NCBI GenBank assembly: GCA_030386875.1
Contig: CM059559.1
Coordinates: 65,920,392 to 65,984,391, forward strand
Reading direction: 5' to 3'
Source: Morinoia aosen
Taxonomy: Eukaryota; Arthropoda; Malacostraca; Amphipoda; Talitridae
Length of the DNA stretch: 64,000 bases
Shown here piece after piece: positions 33,864 through 44,700 of this stretch. The notes under the pieces are model-generated. The model saw only the letters and a list, made by a program, of their open reading frames with translations. It ran no database searches and was not told where the DNA came from. A program made the translations under genes and the position numbers. Each line of letters opens with the position of its first letter. The stretch's first letter is position 1.

Positions 33864-34999
33864 AAAATTCCCAAGGGGTCGTTAATGGACGCTACTTCAG
33901 AAAGAATTTTTCTTCGTGTTTTACAAGAAGAGTCCAACCTTTTTACAGACAGAGAGAGAAGATCAGTAAAAGAGTTATAGTCGTACCCTAGCACTCTGGA
34001 GTGCACTTCGGCACTACATAGAGCAGGGTCAATTTGGGAAAGAAGTTCATAATTATTGGACTTCCATTTGCGTAACGGAAACCCACTTTCCTCAAATGCA
34101 CTGTTGGCTCTGCGAAAAGTGCACAGCGCCAGTTCAGGACTCTCAGTAGTGAACACTAAATTATCGACGTACAGCTTATTCGCCATAACGTCTCTAACTG
34201 TCAAATCAGTAATAGTTTGCGCGTGCAATTTGAGCAGATAGTTAAGAATATAAGGCGATGCAACAAACCCGAACAACAGAGTTGTGTAACGGTAATATAA
34301 AAATTTGCCATCCTTGAAAAGGATGAAGCTAAACTGATTGCGGTCAAAATCACAAGCAAGTTTCACCTGTAAGAAAGCTTTAAAAATGTCAGAAAGAACC
34401 CCTACGGTATTTGCACCGAAATAGACCAAATGTCCTAACAAATTATTCATCAGATTAGGACCCACATAAGAGGCTTCGTTCAGACTTGGTAAACCACCGA
34501 CCTTTAAAGAGCAATTAAACACAGGACGAATTTTAGAAGTTTCTACCTGTGTACGTATTACAGGCCTATGCGGGATCCATTTGTGAGCTCGCACATCTAT
34601 CTTTTTGACGGAAATGGGTTCAATGATGCCCAATTCAAGCTGCTCAAGGAATACGTCATTATAGGCCTGTTCAATCCCCTTTAGGGCATTATCAGTCGCT
34701 ACTTTACGAGCTAGGTATCTTGCTAATACGAAATTGTTAGGCACTCTAGCCAAAAGTTGGCGATTCCAGGGCAACTGGACAGAATATTTACCTTCTTCAA
34801 GTTTAACACTATCTTTAAAATCTTCCAATTCCTTACCATTCTCTTCCTCCTTCGAGGGTATACCAATAAGCTCAAGGTCAAGCAGCTGATCAAGTCCAGT
34901 CTGAAATACGCACTGCTCAGAAACGTCTAATAATGATGTACACACCTTAGGAGTTTCAAAGAAACGATTTAAAATATTACGGTAGCGATTTTCGTTCAA
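33830..34999 (-). pseudogene. BEL/Pao reverse transcriptase
   Basis: A 389-codon open stretch holds the BEL RT: NFVLARYLARKVATDN, LGIIEPISV, WIPHRPVIRTQ, KIRPVFNCSLKVGGLPSLNE, VLSDIFKAFLQVKL with the first catalytic Asp, LLFGFVASPYILNYLL, and LYVDNLVFTTESP. The catalytic block reads Y-V-D-N, the form usual in BEL elements. The upstream, less conserved linker (roughly 35000-35230) is in the same frame until a stop. The nearest start is a TTG, so this is an internal polyprotein segment, not a separate gene. Confidence 0.85.
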
Positions 35000-35280
35000 C
35001 TTACATTTGGCAACTTTCCTTTTAGTTTTCGTTTTAGTTTCATTGTCAGAAGACTGAGAAGGTTTACATAATTTAACATTGATATTTCTTTCAACGGAAG
35101 TTTTAAGATCATTAGTTGGCTTCTTAGTTTTAGAAGCAACAAAAGAAGATAAAGAGGAGTTGTAACATTTTAACTCCCCGAAGGGTAGAAACCCGTTAGA
35201 TTAAATGCGCATGGCCTTATAGCCATTTACGTGCTGTAACTCCAGAACTTTAAAAGCTTGAAAAAAAAAATAATGTAATA

Positions 35281-35563
35281 ATGAAGGCATCTACGGATGC
35301 GTTATTTCCAATCAAGCCTGATACAAATCATCTTGTACATTGGTTTTTCAAATGCCTTATAACTAACACCAGGACACCATGACGCTTTCCCCCCGGTCGA
35401 GAACGGTACCCATTTCAGACACCTGGGTAGAGTGGGGTATTGTGCTTGGAATTTTTCTCCTATACCCAACAGAGAAAATCGCCACTGCCAGCGCCGAGAT
35501 TCGATCCCGGGTCTCCCGCACGGCGGCAGAACCCTCTAGCCACATGGCTATGGCGGCACAGCA
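35281..35563 (-). repeat. tRNA-derived SINE, copy 2 (splits BEL protease)
   Basis: On the minus strand the head reads CCATAGCCATGTGGCTAGAGG (A-box region) and GGATCGAATCTCGG (B box), followed by the body shared with copy 1 (CAATACCCCACTC, CAGGTGTCTGAAATGGGTACC, TTTGAAAAACCAATG, CAGGCTTGATTGGAAATAA). It breaks the BEL protease frame after GGILGVDALQM, and BEL-like linker continues below it. Confidence 0.85.
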
Positions 35564-35960
35564 TCTGAAGAGCATCTACACCCAAAATTCCGCCAATTTG
35601 GATGCTATCATTTATAACTTCCGGATAAGAAGTCGACATAGGAAGTTTAATTTTTAAAATTTCGAGTTTATCCTTCAAATCTCTCATACCCATCTGGAGG
35701 TTTATATTTCTCATAGCGAAAACATCAAGCTCATGCTTCTCACTGTCCGGAAGTACGAGTTCAATGCTGATTTGCTTACCAATTAAAGGAACAGAAGCAC
35801 CCACTGTGTTAATAGTTAGCTCCTGCAAGTCTACATCAGAATAGTCGGAACCCACAGTCTCCAAATCAATAAGCGACGACTGACTGCCGCAATCAATTAG
35901 AAAATTAACACGCTTAGTTACCCCACCATACTTGGCGGTAAGAGCAACAAGAGGGCCCAT
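35564..35960 (-). pseudogene. BEL/Pao aspartic protease (DUF1758-like)
   Basis: The frame reads VNFLIDCGSQSSLI, in which the BEL retropepsin active site Asp-x-Gly-Ser-Gln is visible (Ser or Thr more usual at x; here Cys). A later GGILGVDALQM block matches the flap/ILG region. It is cut at its C-terminal side by the SINE. It is out of frame with the upstream zinc-knuckle part, so a frameshift lies near 35955. Confidence 0.8.
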
Positions 35961-37260
35961 CCTTAGACGTGCCTTTAACCGTCATGAGTAAGGTTGCAAC
36001 AAAGGCACTGGATTCAATAAATTTAGGACACAAAGGGCTAACATGATTGTTAGCTTTACACAAAGAGCACAAGAACGGGAGACCCTTAACTTTGGAGGGA
36101 CACGCACTAGACAAATGCTTACTACTTAAACAGGTAGAACATAGTTTTAATTCACCAGCCCGTTTCACACGCTTTTCGTGCGAATTATATCGCCTGCATG
36201 CAAACGAAGGGTGATTAGTCTGGTTACAGAAGCGACATACCTTAACATCGGGCGACTTATTAGGTTTAGGTAAATGTGGCGTTTTGTCCCTCACCTCAGT
36301 CCGGGTCACCAGTTCTGTTTCCTGACTACGGAATACATGAGACAGTTTGGATTTATTTTTGGTTTCGAGAAGAGAAAGCACTTTGTAAGCATTCTCAAAC
36401 ATCTCCAAGGAAAAGAAACTCGCTTTAAAATAGCGAAGGAGTTCCAACAGGAAAAATTTAGGAAGCTTAGTTTTAATTACAGCAGAAAACAGTAGGTTAC
36501 CCGACTTCTCATTAGAGAAATCCAAGCCCAACTAGGAAAGCTCAAGAAGGCGAAATTTAATCCTAGAGAGGAAAGAATTTATTTCAGATAGACTCTGTAC
36601 ACTGGGACAGCTCAGGATCTCATCAAGAGCTAATGAGATTAATTTATCAGCGTCAAGAAAATCTTGCTTAAGAAATGCCCAAGCAGATAGAAAACTAGTT
36701 TCTTCGTTAGGAAGTCCCTCTATAAGACTGAGAGCTCTTCCTTGAAGCTGACTTTTGAGGAAGATAAATTTCTGTTTCTCACTCATGTTAGGATAAGCCT
36801 GAAGGGCATTAGAAAAGGACTCTTGAAAGTGAAGGAAGTTGAAAGAGCACCCCTCATTGTCACTGAATTTTTTCAGTGTCAACTGAGGAGCTCTAAAGAT
36901 ATTCAAAGGAACATCAGAAGAAGAAACCTTAGACACAGAAGGTTCACCGGTAGCACTAGAGTTTAGCACCGGTGAAGTGGAAATGAGTTTTTTAAGTTCT
37001 ACAATAAGTTCTATGACCTGAACCTCATACTCCGACCTCCTAGCCAGCTCCTCCTCAGAAACCTCACTAACATCTGAAGGAATAGTAGAGGACAGAATTC
37101 GAAAGGACTGTAACAGCCCACTTAATTGAGGAACAGCTTCAATAAGGAAGGCCGGATCACAGTTAGGAGAAAGAGCCTTTTTTTTAAGAGATGTAATGCT
37201 ACACTTTATGCCCCGCAATTTAATGCTGAAGGCTAAGGCAGTACACTTTTCCGTTTCCAT
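35961..37260 (-). pseudogene. BEL/Pao gag with zinc knuckles
   Basis: The frame starts at a true ATG at 37260 (METEKCTALAF). The first part has a helical DUF1759-like capsid region (LKKFSDNEGCSFNFLHFQESF, QKFIFLKSQLQGRALSLIEGL). An in-frame TAG at 36534-36532 interrupts it, and the same frame continues with the nucleocapsid region: CRFCNQTNHPSFACRRY, CSTCLSSKHLSSACP and CSLCKANNHVSPLCP, three BEL-type zinc-binding motifs. The TAG lies within otherwise conserved sequence and is more likely a mutation than a regulated stop. Confidence 0.8.
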
Positions 37261-37995
37261 AAATAAATAATCAAATTTCTATTTCAAGGCTTATTGGAAA
37301 AAAATTCAGCTAACTAGAGTCACGTCTACACTTTTAAAGTGGACAAGTTATAGCCCAACAAAAGACATGGAAAATTAATAATGAAGAAGAAAGACACAAA
37401 AAAGGTACATTTTCCCCACCACTTACTTTTACTTTCACAACATTTCTATTTTTAAAGTTTACACTCAAATTGAGTTAAAGAATATTTTCATATATAAATG
37501 AGAGAACCTGATAAAAGTTAGACGAGGTTCAAAAAGGCCAGAACCTGTGAAAAACGTGAGGTTCTTAAGCAACACAACAAGGAACCTCGCCTAAAATACA
37601 ACACAGGTTACATTCGACTTACACCTTAGGAGACTGAAAATCGGCCCCCGCTACACCGGACAGCGGCGCTAAGACGCAACTAAAAATTGACACAATAAAT
37701 TTACTCTTATTTTTTTGAAAAGAAAAGAATAAGAATTCAAGATGAGAATAGATAGATACCAGGATTTAACCTGCCGAATTCCAGCCAAGCTCTACCATTA
37801 ACTAGATGGCGCTGAGATCCAGCCGGCTTAATTGCCGTTTCGGCAAAACTGCGCTAAAGCAGCACGGCTTAGAACATTTAAGTTCTTAAAGAGGTATCTC
37901 TTTATGAAGAAAAATTGTAAGACATTATCTTTCGAATAGAAATTTCGAAAATGCGAGTTGAGATTTTAAAGGAAAATTGTTTTCGAATAAAAATT

Positions 37996-38555
37996 TGTGC
38001 GCAGCCACCTTAACGAGTGGACTCGACTCCCCGATTTAACGGGCCCTACGGCACACAAATTTACCGGGAACCCATCTGGGGCCGGTAACGCTGAAATTTA
38101 AGATAATTAAGGACAAGCGGAGCGTCATTAGCGGGAGTCTCACCTGAAGATCTTCGAAAACAATGTTCAGGCGAACACTCTTCACTGTAGCCGGCTGTCA
38201 AGGACCCATGAAGTCCCTGGTAGCGAGGGCAGAATGCCGAGTGCCGCGAAGCACACGAGAAGAAGGTGCGTTCGCGTTCACGGCTGGTTTCAATCTGAGG
38301 TGGCCGACTTCTGTCGCCACGCTCCTTAGCTTGCTCGAATCCGTCGCGAAGGCTTAGGACTCGAACAAGATCAGACGAACGTTTTAACATTTAAATTTAC
38401 ATTTGTCGCCGTAGACGTGAGGAACCCCCGCCATTGCTCCGCTTAGTCGTAAAATTATCAGCGTTATTAATTTTAGGCTGATTAGAAGGAGCGCAGCCTT
38501 TGCCCTTTATTGCGGAAGGCCTTTTTGTGCCTTATAAAGTCCGCAAAAGACCTCA
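37996..38555 (-). repeat. LTR-like repeat, right copy (5' LTR of BEL element)
   Basis: Direct repeat partner of 22630-23195 with only a few substitutions and small indels. It lies about 735 bp upstream (minus strand) of the gag frame. The sequence directly inside it is AT-rich with no TGG-type primer-binding site, which is unusual and may mean a local rearrangement. Confidence 0.7.
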
Positions 38556-41500
38556 GCGAAGGTTAGTACCGGACCCCGACACTGCACAAGGCAACTTCAA
38601 CTCTGTACATCTGCACAGTACGCCAGTTTTAGCTTACTTAAAGTCTTTTCACTGGGTTGAGTGTTTTATCACTTACCATATTTTTCTAACATGCAGCCGA
38701 CCAAAATAGTATATTTTTATTGCTTTATTCTCACTTGAATCTATCACTGGTATAGATATCACTATAATTATTGGGATTTTTCCACCAATTAAATTTAAGG
38801 CCTACTTTATCAAGAAATTTAGAAAAAATTCAGTTGATTTTTTGTACAATTTTTTTAGATATGTGCTATTTTTTTCCTTCTTGTACTATTTTACTAATAG
38901 CGAACATCCTTCGAGGTATTCATTCTCAATTAACATTTAAAGTGTTGATAAGCTTTCATGTGCAATACATTCAAATTGTTCCTTCAAATAATATTACCAA
39001 CCCTCGACACGACTAGTATCCAGCGCGGTTTTTCTATCAATTAAGGACCTTTATGTTAAGATATCTTTAAAATTCAATTCGTGTTATGTATTTCACACAT
39101 CAAAATTTTTGTAAATTAACGGTTTTCCTTTCTTTTTTCTTACTTTTTCTTCAAAATATTTAGTAAAATTGTTTTCAGCACTCGCTTATTTAAAAAATTA
39201 ACTACCAGAAACTTACTGAGTGTGCTACGTCGACAATTTAAGCTTAGTGGGTTTCTAAAAAGCGAGAATGGTACCGAGTATTGATAAAGATTACGTGCAA
39301 ACCTTGTAACGAGCTCAAACCTTGTAAGGCTGCAGAAACTTTGCTCTAGACCAAAACAGAAGAGAAATGCTATGTTTTTCAACAAGAATTAATGTACACT
39401 TACACAGTGCCATAGCTTAAAGTTAGTCCCGTAATGCTATTATTTTTCTTCGTGGCCTCCAATTTCAAGTCAAAATCATGAAACACAAGAATGAGCCCCG
39501 TCCCTAACAGTAGATGGTTATGTTCTTTGGATGAATATTGTTAGGATTGGGATACGATGGGGTCACCGTGGCGTAGTGATTACGACCGTGCGACTTCCAT
39601 GTGAAGGGTCATGGGGTCCATTCCCCGCATTGACAGCCGGGTGAATTTTCTCTTCGGGAAAGGGTGAGCTTGGCCATAATTCCTACTGCACTCAGGTGTT
39701 GGAAATGAATACTGTCTTAACCGTCACCGAAGCTGTGTTGTCGCAAGAATTGTACCAGGCTTGATGGGAGTGAAAGATTCTTTACCTTCATCATGAAACT
39801 CATGAAAATCTATGTTCTCTAAAATGATGAAATTGAGGTAAACTTTTTACGTGATGAATTATACGTCTTTTATTTATATGCCTACGTTTTTTTACGCCTT
39901 TTAATTGAAGTTGTGGAAAAAATATATGTGAACACATTGATTGTGAAACTATCAAAACTAATAACCAAACCAATATGGTACTCGTGATACACACTGCACA
40001 GTCCAGTCCGTTGTTTACTCTCTGAAAAACAAAGTCTAGCATTCGACTCCCCTCCTCAGTTTCCATTTTAAATTAAATATTCATTGAGATATACTGGATA
40101 GATCCGAGTACGAGACCAATTATTAAGAATAAAAAGTTTCGTCTACACATTACCCATACAATAATTCATATTGACTTTGAGCGTTAGAAGTGTTTTCATT
40201 TTACCATTAGTAGTTTCACACGAAGTTCGCTTTGCGTTTTTTCTGACGATATTTCCATCACACGACATGTGAACGCACGAAACGTCTTTTTTATCGTTAA
40301 TTCCCTATGTACATTTTGAAATTAAGTGTTTTGCTTAATTATCCAAGTTTATTTATCTAATTCTCAATATGCATACGTGTTTTAAAGAAAAGTTATTCAA
40401 CCATAATGAAAATTGTTATTTTAGTCTGACGAAAAAAATTCTTCACGAAAGTAAATGAAAAGTTATGCTTGTATGTTATTCACCAAAAAGATAGTGAAGC
40501 ATATTACATCAGGCTCATGGTATTTTAAATACTCAAGTTTCGAAACTTTTTATTCCAAACACTTTTCATGCCTTAAAATCTTTCTCGGAGCATGGCCAAT
40601 AATTATAATTATTGATCCTGCAATATTGATTGATAATCGTCGTAATATTTAATGCATAGTGATCTATTTTTGCAGCCTAATTGTCCCGTCTTCTCAGTGC
40701 AAGTACAGCATGTGCGGTGAAACATCTTGCACGTCTGTAATGAACTGTAGCGAAATGAACTGTAGCGAAATGAACTGTAGCGACCACTTCCTGAAGGCAT
40801 AAGCTTTATGCGTCATGCAAGAGCCGTTATGAGCGCGTATTTCGTTAAAATGAAATACGTCATGCATATCTCCAAATGCAATGTAACAATTTAATTTAAA
40901 TTAGCTGGGTGGTTAATTGCACTACTGATCAGATCCAGTCTCAAGTAGATGGATCGGGACTCGTCAGAAAAATATTAATATTTAAAAATATATTAATATT
41001 TTTCGAAATATATCAGAAGCAACAAATTTATTGAAGCGAACTAAAAAAAAAAGGAATTTGTTCTGAATTACCAAAGCAACTTTTGCCTGTTTCAGATAAA
41101 TAGAATTATACAAGAGCGACAAATCTAGTGCGCTGCACAATACTACTACCCTCACGTTTTAAAATCACGAACGAATGACAAAAACGCAGGCACAGCTATT
41201 TTGCATTTATGAAAAGCTAGAGTTCTTATTTTCATATGCTCCACAATAAGAACACGTAGCTGGGTTGGTGGCATAATCAACAGAAGGTGCAATAACAATA
41301 AGCAGGCCGCGGCAGATGTAATAATAATAATAAACTCAGTTAACGACAACTTCGGTCAAGGACTATTTAGTTGTCGCTTTGGTAGTTTACCAAAGTAATC
41401 TTTGTCTTGATGCAATTATGATTTCAAAGCAATATTATTAAGAGTAATCTTAGCCCGTACGTTCAATTTCATCCACCGAGGACTTCACGGAACCAACCAC

Positions 41501-41608
41501 GCCGAGGCAAACCTGATAGAGCGAGACACAAAAATTTGGTGCTTATCAATATTCTTCCCGTACTTGACGATGCATGGGGTTATCCAGAGTTTTAATTTCA
41601 TTGATAGT
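38556..41608. other. Intergenic DNA, no gene seen
   Basis: AT-rich DNA with one tRNA-type SINE (39557-39790), three copies of a 14-15 bp unit based on AATGAACTGTAGCG at about 40738-40783, and a short TAATAA run near 41325. No protein-coding gene is recognised. Confidence 0.5.
39557..39790 (+). repeat. tRNA-derived SINE, copy 3 (diverged)
   Basis: The head reads CACCGTGGCGTAGTGATTACG (A-box region) and GGGTCCATTCCCC (B-box-like), followed by a body matching copies 1 and 2 at lower identity (CTCAGGTGTTGGAAATGAATAC, CAGGCTTGATGGGAGTGAAAG). It ends with GATTCTTTACCTTC in place of an AACCTTT tail. Confidence 0.75.
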
Positions 41609-41609
41609 A

Positions 41610-41726
41610 GCTAGAACCCCCGGGTGGGGTTCCAGCTACCCGCCCTCACTATGGCCGAGCGCTGACCCATGCTGGAACCCCCTCTCAACAGAGAGTTGAG
41701 GATATAAGCACGGAGCGCTCGGCCAT
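41610..41726 (-). other. Structured 3' UTR motif of LINE A
   Basis: Perfect inverted repeats are visible: ATGGCCGAGCGCT (41651-41663) against AGCGCTCGGCCAT (41714-41726), and GGGGTTCCAGC (41626-41636) against GCTGGAACCCC (41671-41681). A third segment, GCTAGAACCCC (41610-41620), can pair with the same GGGGTTCCAGC. The same arrangement exists at the 3' end of LINE B. Such structures are typically bound by the element's own RT to start copying. Confidence 0.8.
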
Positions 41727-41784
41727 TTGCTTATCAAAATTCCAAGGTAGTGTTCGTCACACCTCCACTTGTCCACTTTCACCT

Positions 41785-44700
41785 TCACAGATTTCCGAAC
41801 ACATTGATTTCCTTGATGAACTCCAGCACTCTACGGATGGGTCCTCCGTCCCGCAACACGTTCCCCGTATTAACATTCTTACCGGTTCCCGGCTTAAGTA
41901 TTCGGTCTCTTGTTAGCTGCAGCGCGGTACATTCTTCCATGATATGTTTTACAGTTATGACCTCTGTTCCACACCATCCGCAAATGGGTCTCTGTCCGAG
42001 AGCCTGCGGGTCCAAGAGATAACTGTGAGTTAGGGTTGTATGGTTCAGTCGCAACCTATTTATGACCACCTCTTCCTGTCGGTTCAACTTCAAGTCGGCT
42101 CTCTTCCACTTTCCGGGGCTGGGTTTTATTACTCGCAAGTCTCCTCGTTCCTGTTGCCATTCCACGTTCCAAATCTCATATGTTCTTCTTCTGATTACCG
42201 GGAGCCAGTCGCTGTAGGGAATCAGCAGAAATTCAGCAGGTCTGGTTGCTGCCGCCTTTGCCGCCTGGTCCGCGCGCTCATTTTCAACTATGCCAACGTG
42301 GGCTGGAACCCAGCTAATTGTTATGTTCTTTCCATCCGAAATAATCTGGTGCATCTCAAGCGTTAATTTTTTCAAAAGTTCATTATTTTCAGTGTAGCTA
42401 TCGATCAATTGTATCGAGCTCATTGAATCGCTGCATATTACGAAGTTCTGGGCTGGCGTTTCCTTGATGATATTTAAGGCAAGCTTGATAGCGTGCAGTT
42501 CGGCTGTCATAACACTTGCCACGTCTGGGAGAGAGGCGCTTCTGATGATATCGCCCATCACGGCCGCTGCACCTACTCCCGTCGGTGACTTTGATCCATC
42601 TGTGTAGATGATTTTATGCTTTTGGTATCTCCTCATGTTATCTCTGTGTATGTGCCGTACGATAGATGCGTCTATTTCTTCTTTCTTCATTTTAGTCATG
42701 TGCTGTTCCACTTCTGGTCTCCTCAAGACCCACGAAAATGATGCAGGTGTAAGGCTCGGCTGGACGGGCTGGGTTGGAATGTTATACTGAGTTAAGGCCT
42801 GACGTATTCTCTGGATAACCGGTTCTGAGGTGCACTTGCGGCTGGTAAAAAACATTTCAAGTTTAGTATTATTGACACAACAATATGCTGGATTTAGGAA
42901 ATGACATTTAAGCTTAAAGAAATATCGGAGTAGCAAGTCTTTCCTTCGTAGCTCTAGTTTTGGTTCGTTGCAAATGATGTGGAGGTTCGCTATTGGTGTC
43001 GTCTTGAAAGCGCCCGCACTAATGCGCATTGCCTCGTTTACGACAGCATCAATCTCCCTCAGCGCCGCTGCACTGGCAGAACCATACACTATACTTCCGT
43101 AATCAATCTTTGACCGGATCAGGGATCTGTATAATTTCATTAGAATATCCTGATCTGCACCCCAAGTATATGCAGACACAGATCTCATCAGGTTCAAGTC
43201 ATTTCGGCATTTTTCTTTTGTCTTATGGATATGGGTAATCCAATTGAGTTTTCTGTCCCAGTGGAGACCAAGGAACTTTGTGCTTTCGACGGTTGGTATT
43301 GTTTTTCCTTCTAGTTGCAGGGTTGGAACAAGTGTTGGTTCTCTCAATTTATAAAAATTCATTGCGGTCGTCTTGGTTGAGGAGAATTTAAATCCGTTTT
43401 TCATTGCCCAATGGGTGATTTTGTCTATTGTTATCTGTAACTCTGCTTGTACTTTGGTCTTGTCGTAATCTGCAAATGCTATGAAGAGATCGTCCACGAA
43501 CAAAGAGCTGAACACTTCTGATGGGATTTCACTTGCCAATGAGTTTATTTTTACTGCGAAAAGTGTGACACTTAAAGTGCTTCCCTGAGGCGTTCCTGTG
43601 GCTAGATCTTCAGCTTGAGACATTTCTTCCCCAAGTTTTACTTTAAACGTTCGATCTTTGAGGAATTCCTCAACGAATTTTGGCAATCTTCCCCTTAGAC
43701 CAGCTGTCGCCAAATCTCTCAAAATTCCGTAGCGCCACGTCATGTCGTAAGCCTTTTCCAAATCAAAAAACACTGCCATGACAAATTTATTATTGGCCAG
43801 CGACTGTCTAATGTACGTATCAAACCGTACAAGATGATCTACGGTTGCTCGATGTCGTCTGAAGCCACACTGCACACTGGAGAGGAGTTTATTGTTTTCG
43901 AGGTATTCCATTAACCTTCTGTTGATCATCTTTTCGTATGTTTTGCATACACAACTCGTCAATGAGATTGGTCTATAGTTACTAGGGTTTGTGTGATCTT
44001 TGCCGGGTTTTGGGACAGGGATTACAATAGCCTGTTTCCATGGTTGATAGACGAATTCGGAACTCCATAGTTTGTTGTATACTTTCAGCAGATATTGGAG
44101 AGCATTAGTCGGTAGATTCTTGATCATAAGATTACTGATATTGTCCGGTCCAGGTGTCGTGATTTTGTTACTCTTGATGGCAGATGATAGTTCACACATG
44201 GTGAAAGGAGCATTGTATGGTTCTCTGTTGTTGCTTGTGAAGTCCACTGGGGTTTGTTCAATAAGTTGCTTGTATTGTAGGAATTGACTCGAGTAGTTTC
44301 TATCGCTGGATGTGGTCCTGAATGTCTCGGCTAGTTTCTCAACGATGGTCTTCAGCGTTGAGTATTGGACTCCATTCTCGCTTAGCATTTTTATTTGTCT
44401 CTTCACTCTTCCTCTGATTCTATTTATTTTCTCCCACACGCAGCTGCTAGGCGTGTTGGTGCTGAGAGTTGTGACGTACTCTCGCCAACTGCTCTGTTTT
44501 GCTTCCCTGAAGGTTCTCGTTGCCACTGCCCGTGCTCTCTTCCCCTTGACCTTATCTTCCATCAGTCCCGTCCTCTTATATATCCTGTAACACCTTTCTC
44601 TTTCCCGCCAAGCTGCTTTGCAGTCTGCAGTCCACCACGGCTTTGCATAACACCGTCTCCTCTTGTATTTAGGTACCCACCTCTCAGCAGCGCAACCAAA

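Larger units (their letters stand above)
22630..38555 (-). mobile_element. BEL/Pao LTR retrotransposon, heavily interrupted
   Basis: The minus strand carries, from 37260 down to 25266, a BEL/Pao order: gag (DUF1759-like), zinc knuckles, DUF1758-like aspartic protease, RT, RNase H, integrase. It lies between two nearly identical direct repeats of about 560 bp taken as its LTRs. It is broken by an in-frame TAG and frameshifts in gag-pol, a tRNA-type SINE in the protease, about 5.9 kb of foreign DNA in the integrase, and another AT-rich insertion after it. No primer site was found next to the 5' LTR and no target duplication at the outer ends, so LTR ownership is likely but unproven. Confidence 0.75.

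Noticed and set aside
36532..36534. In-frame TAG in BEL gag as a readthrough signal
   Set aside because: It sits in the middle of the gag region, not at a gag-pol border, and the element has other disabling changes; a mutation is simpler.
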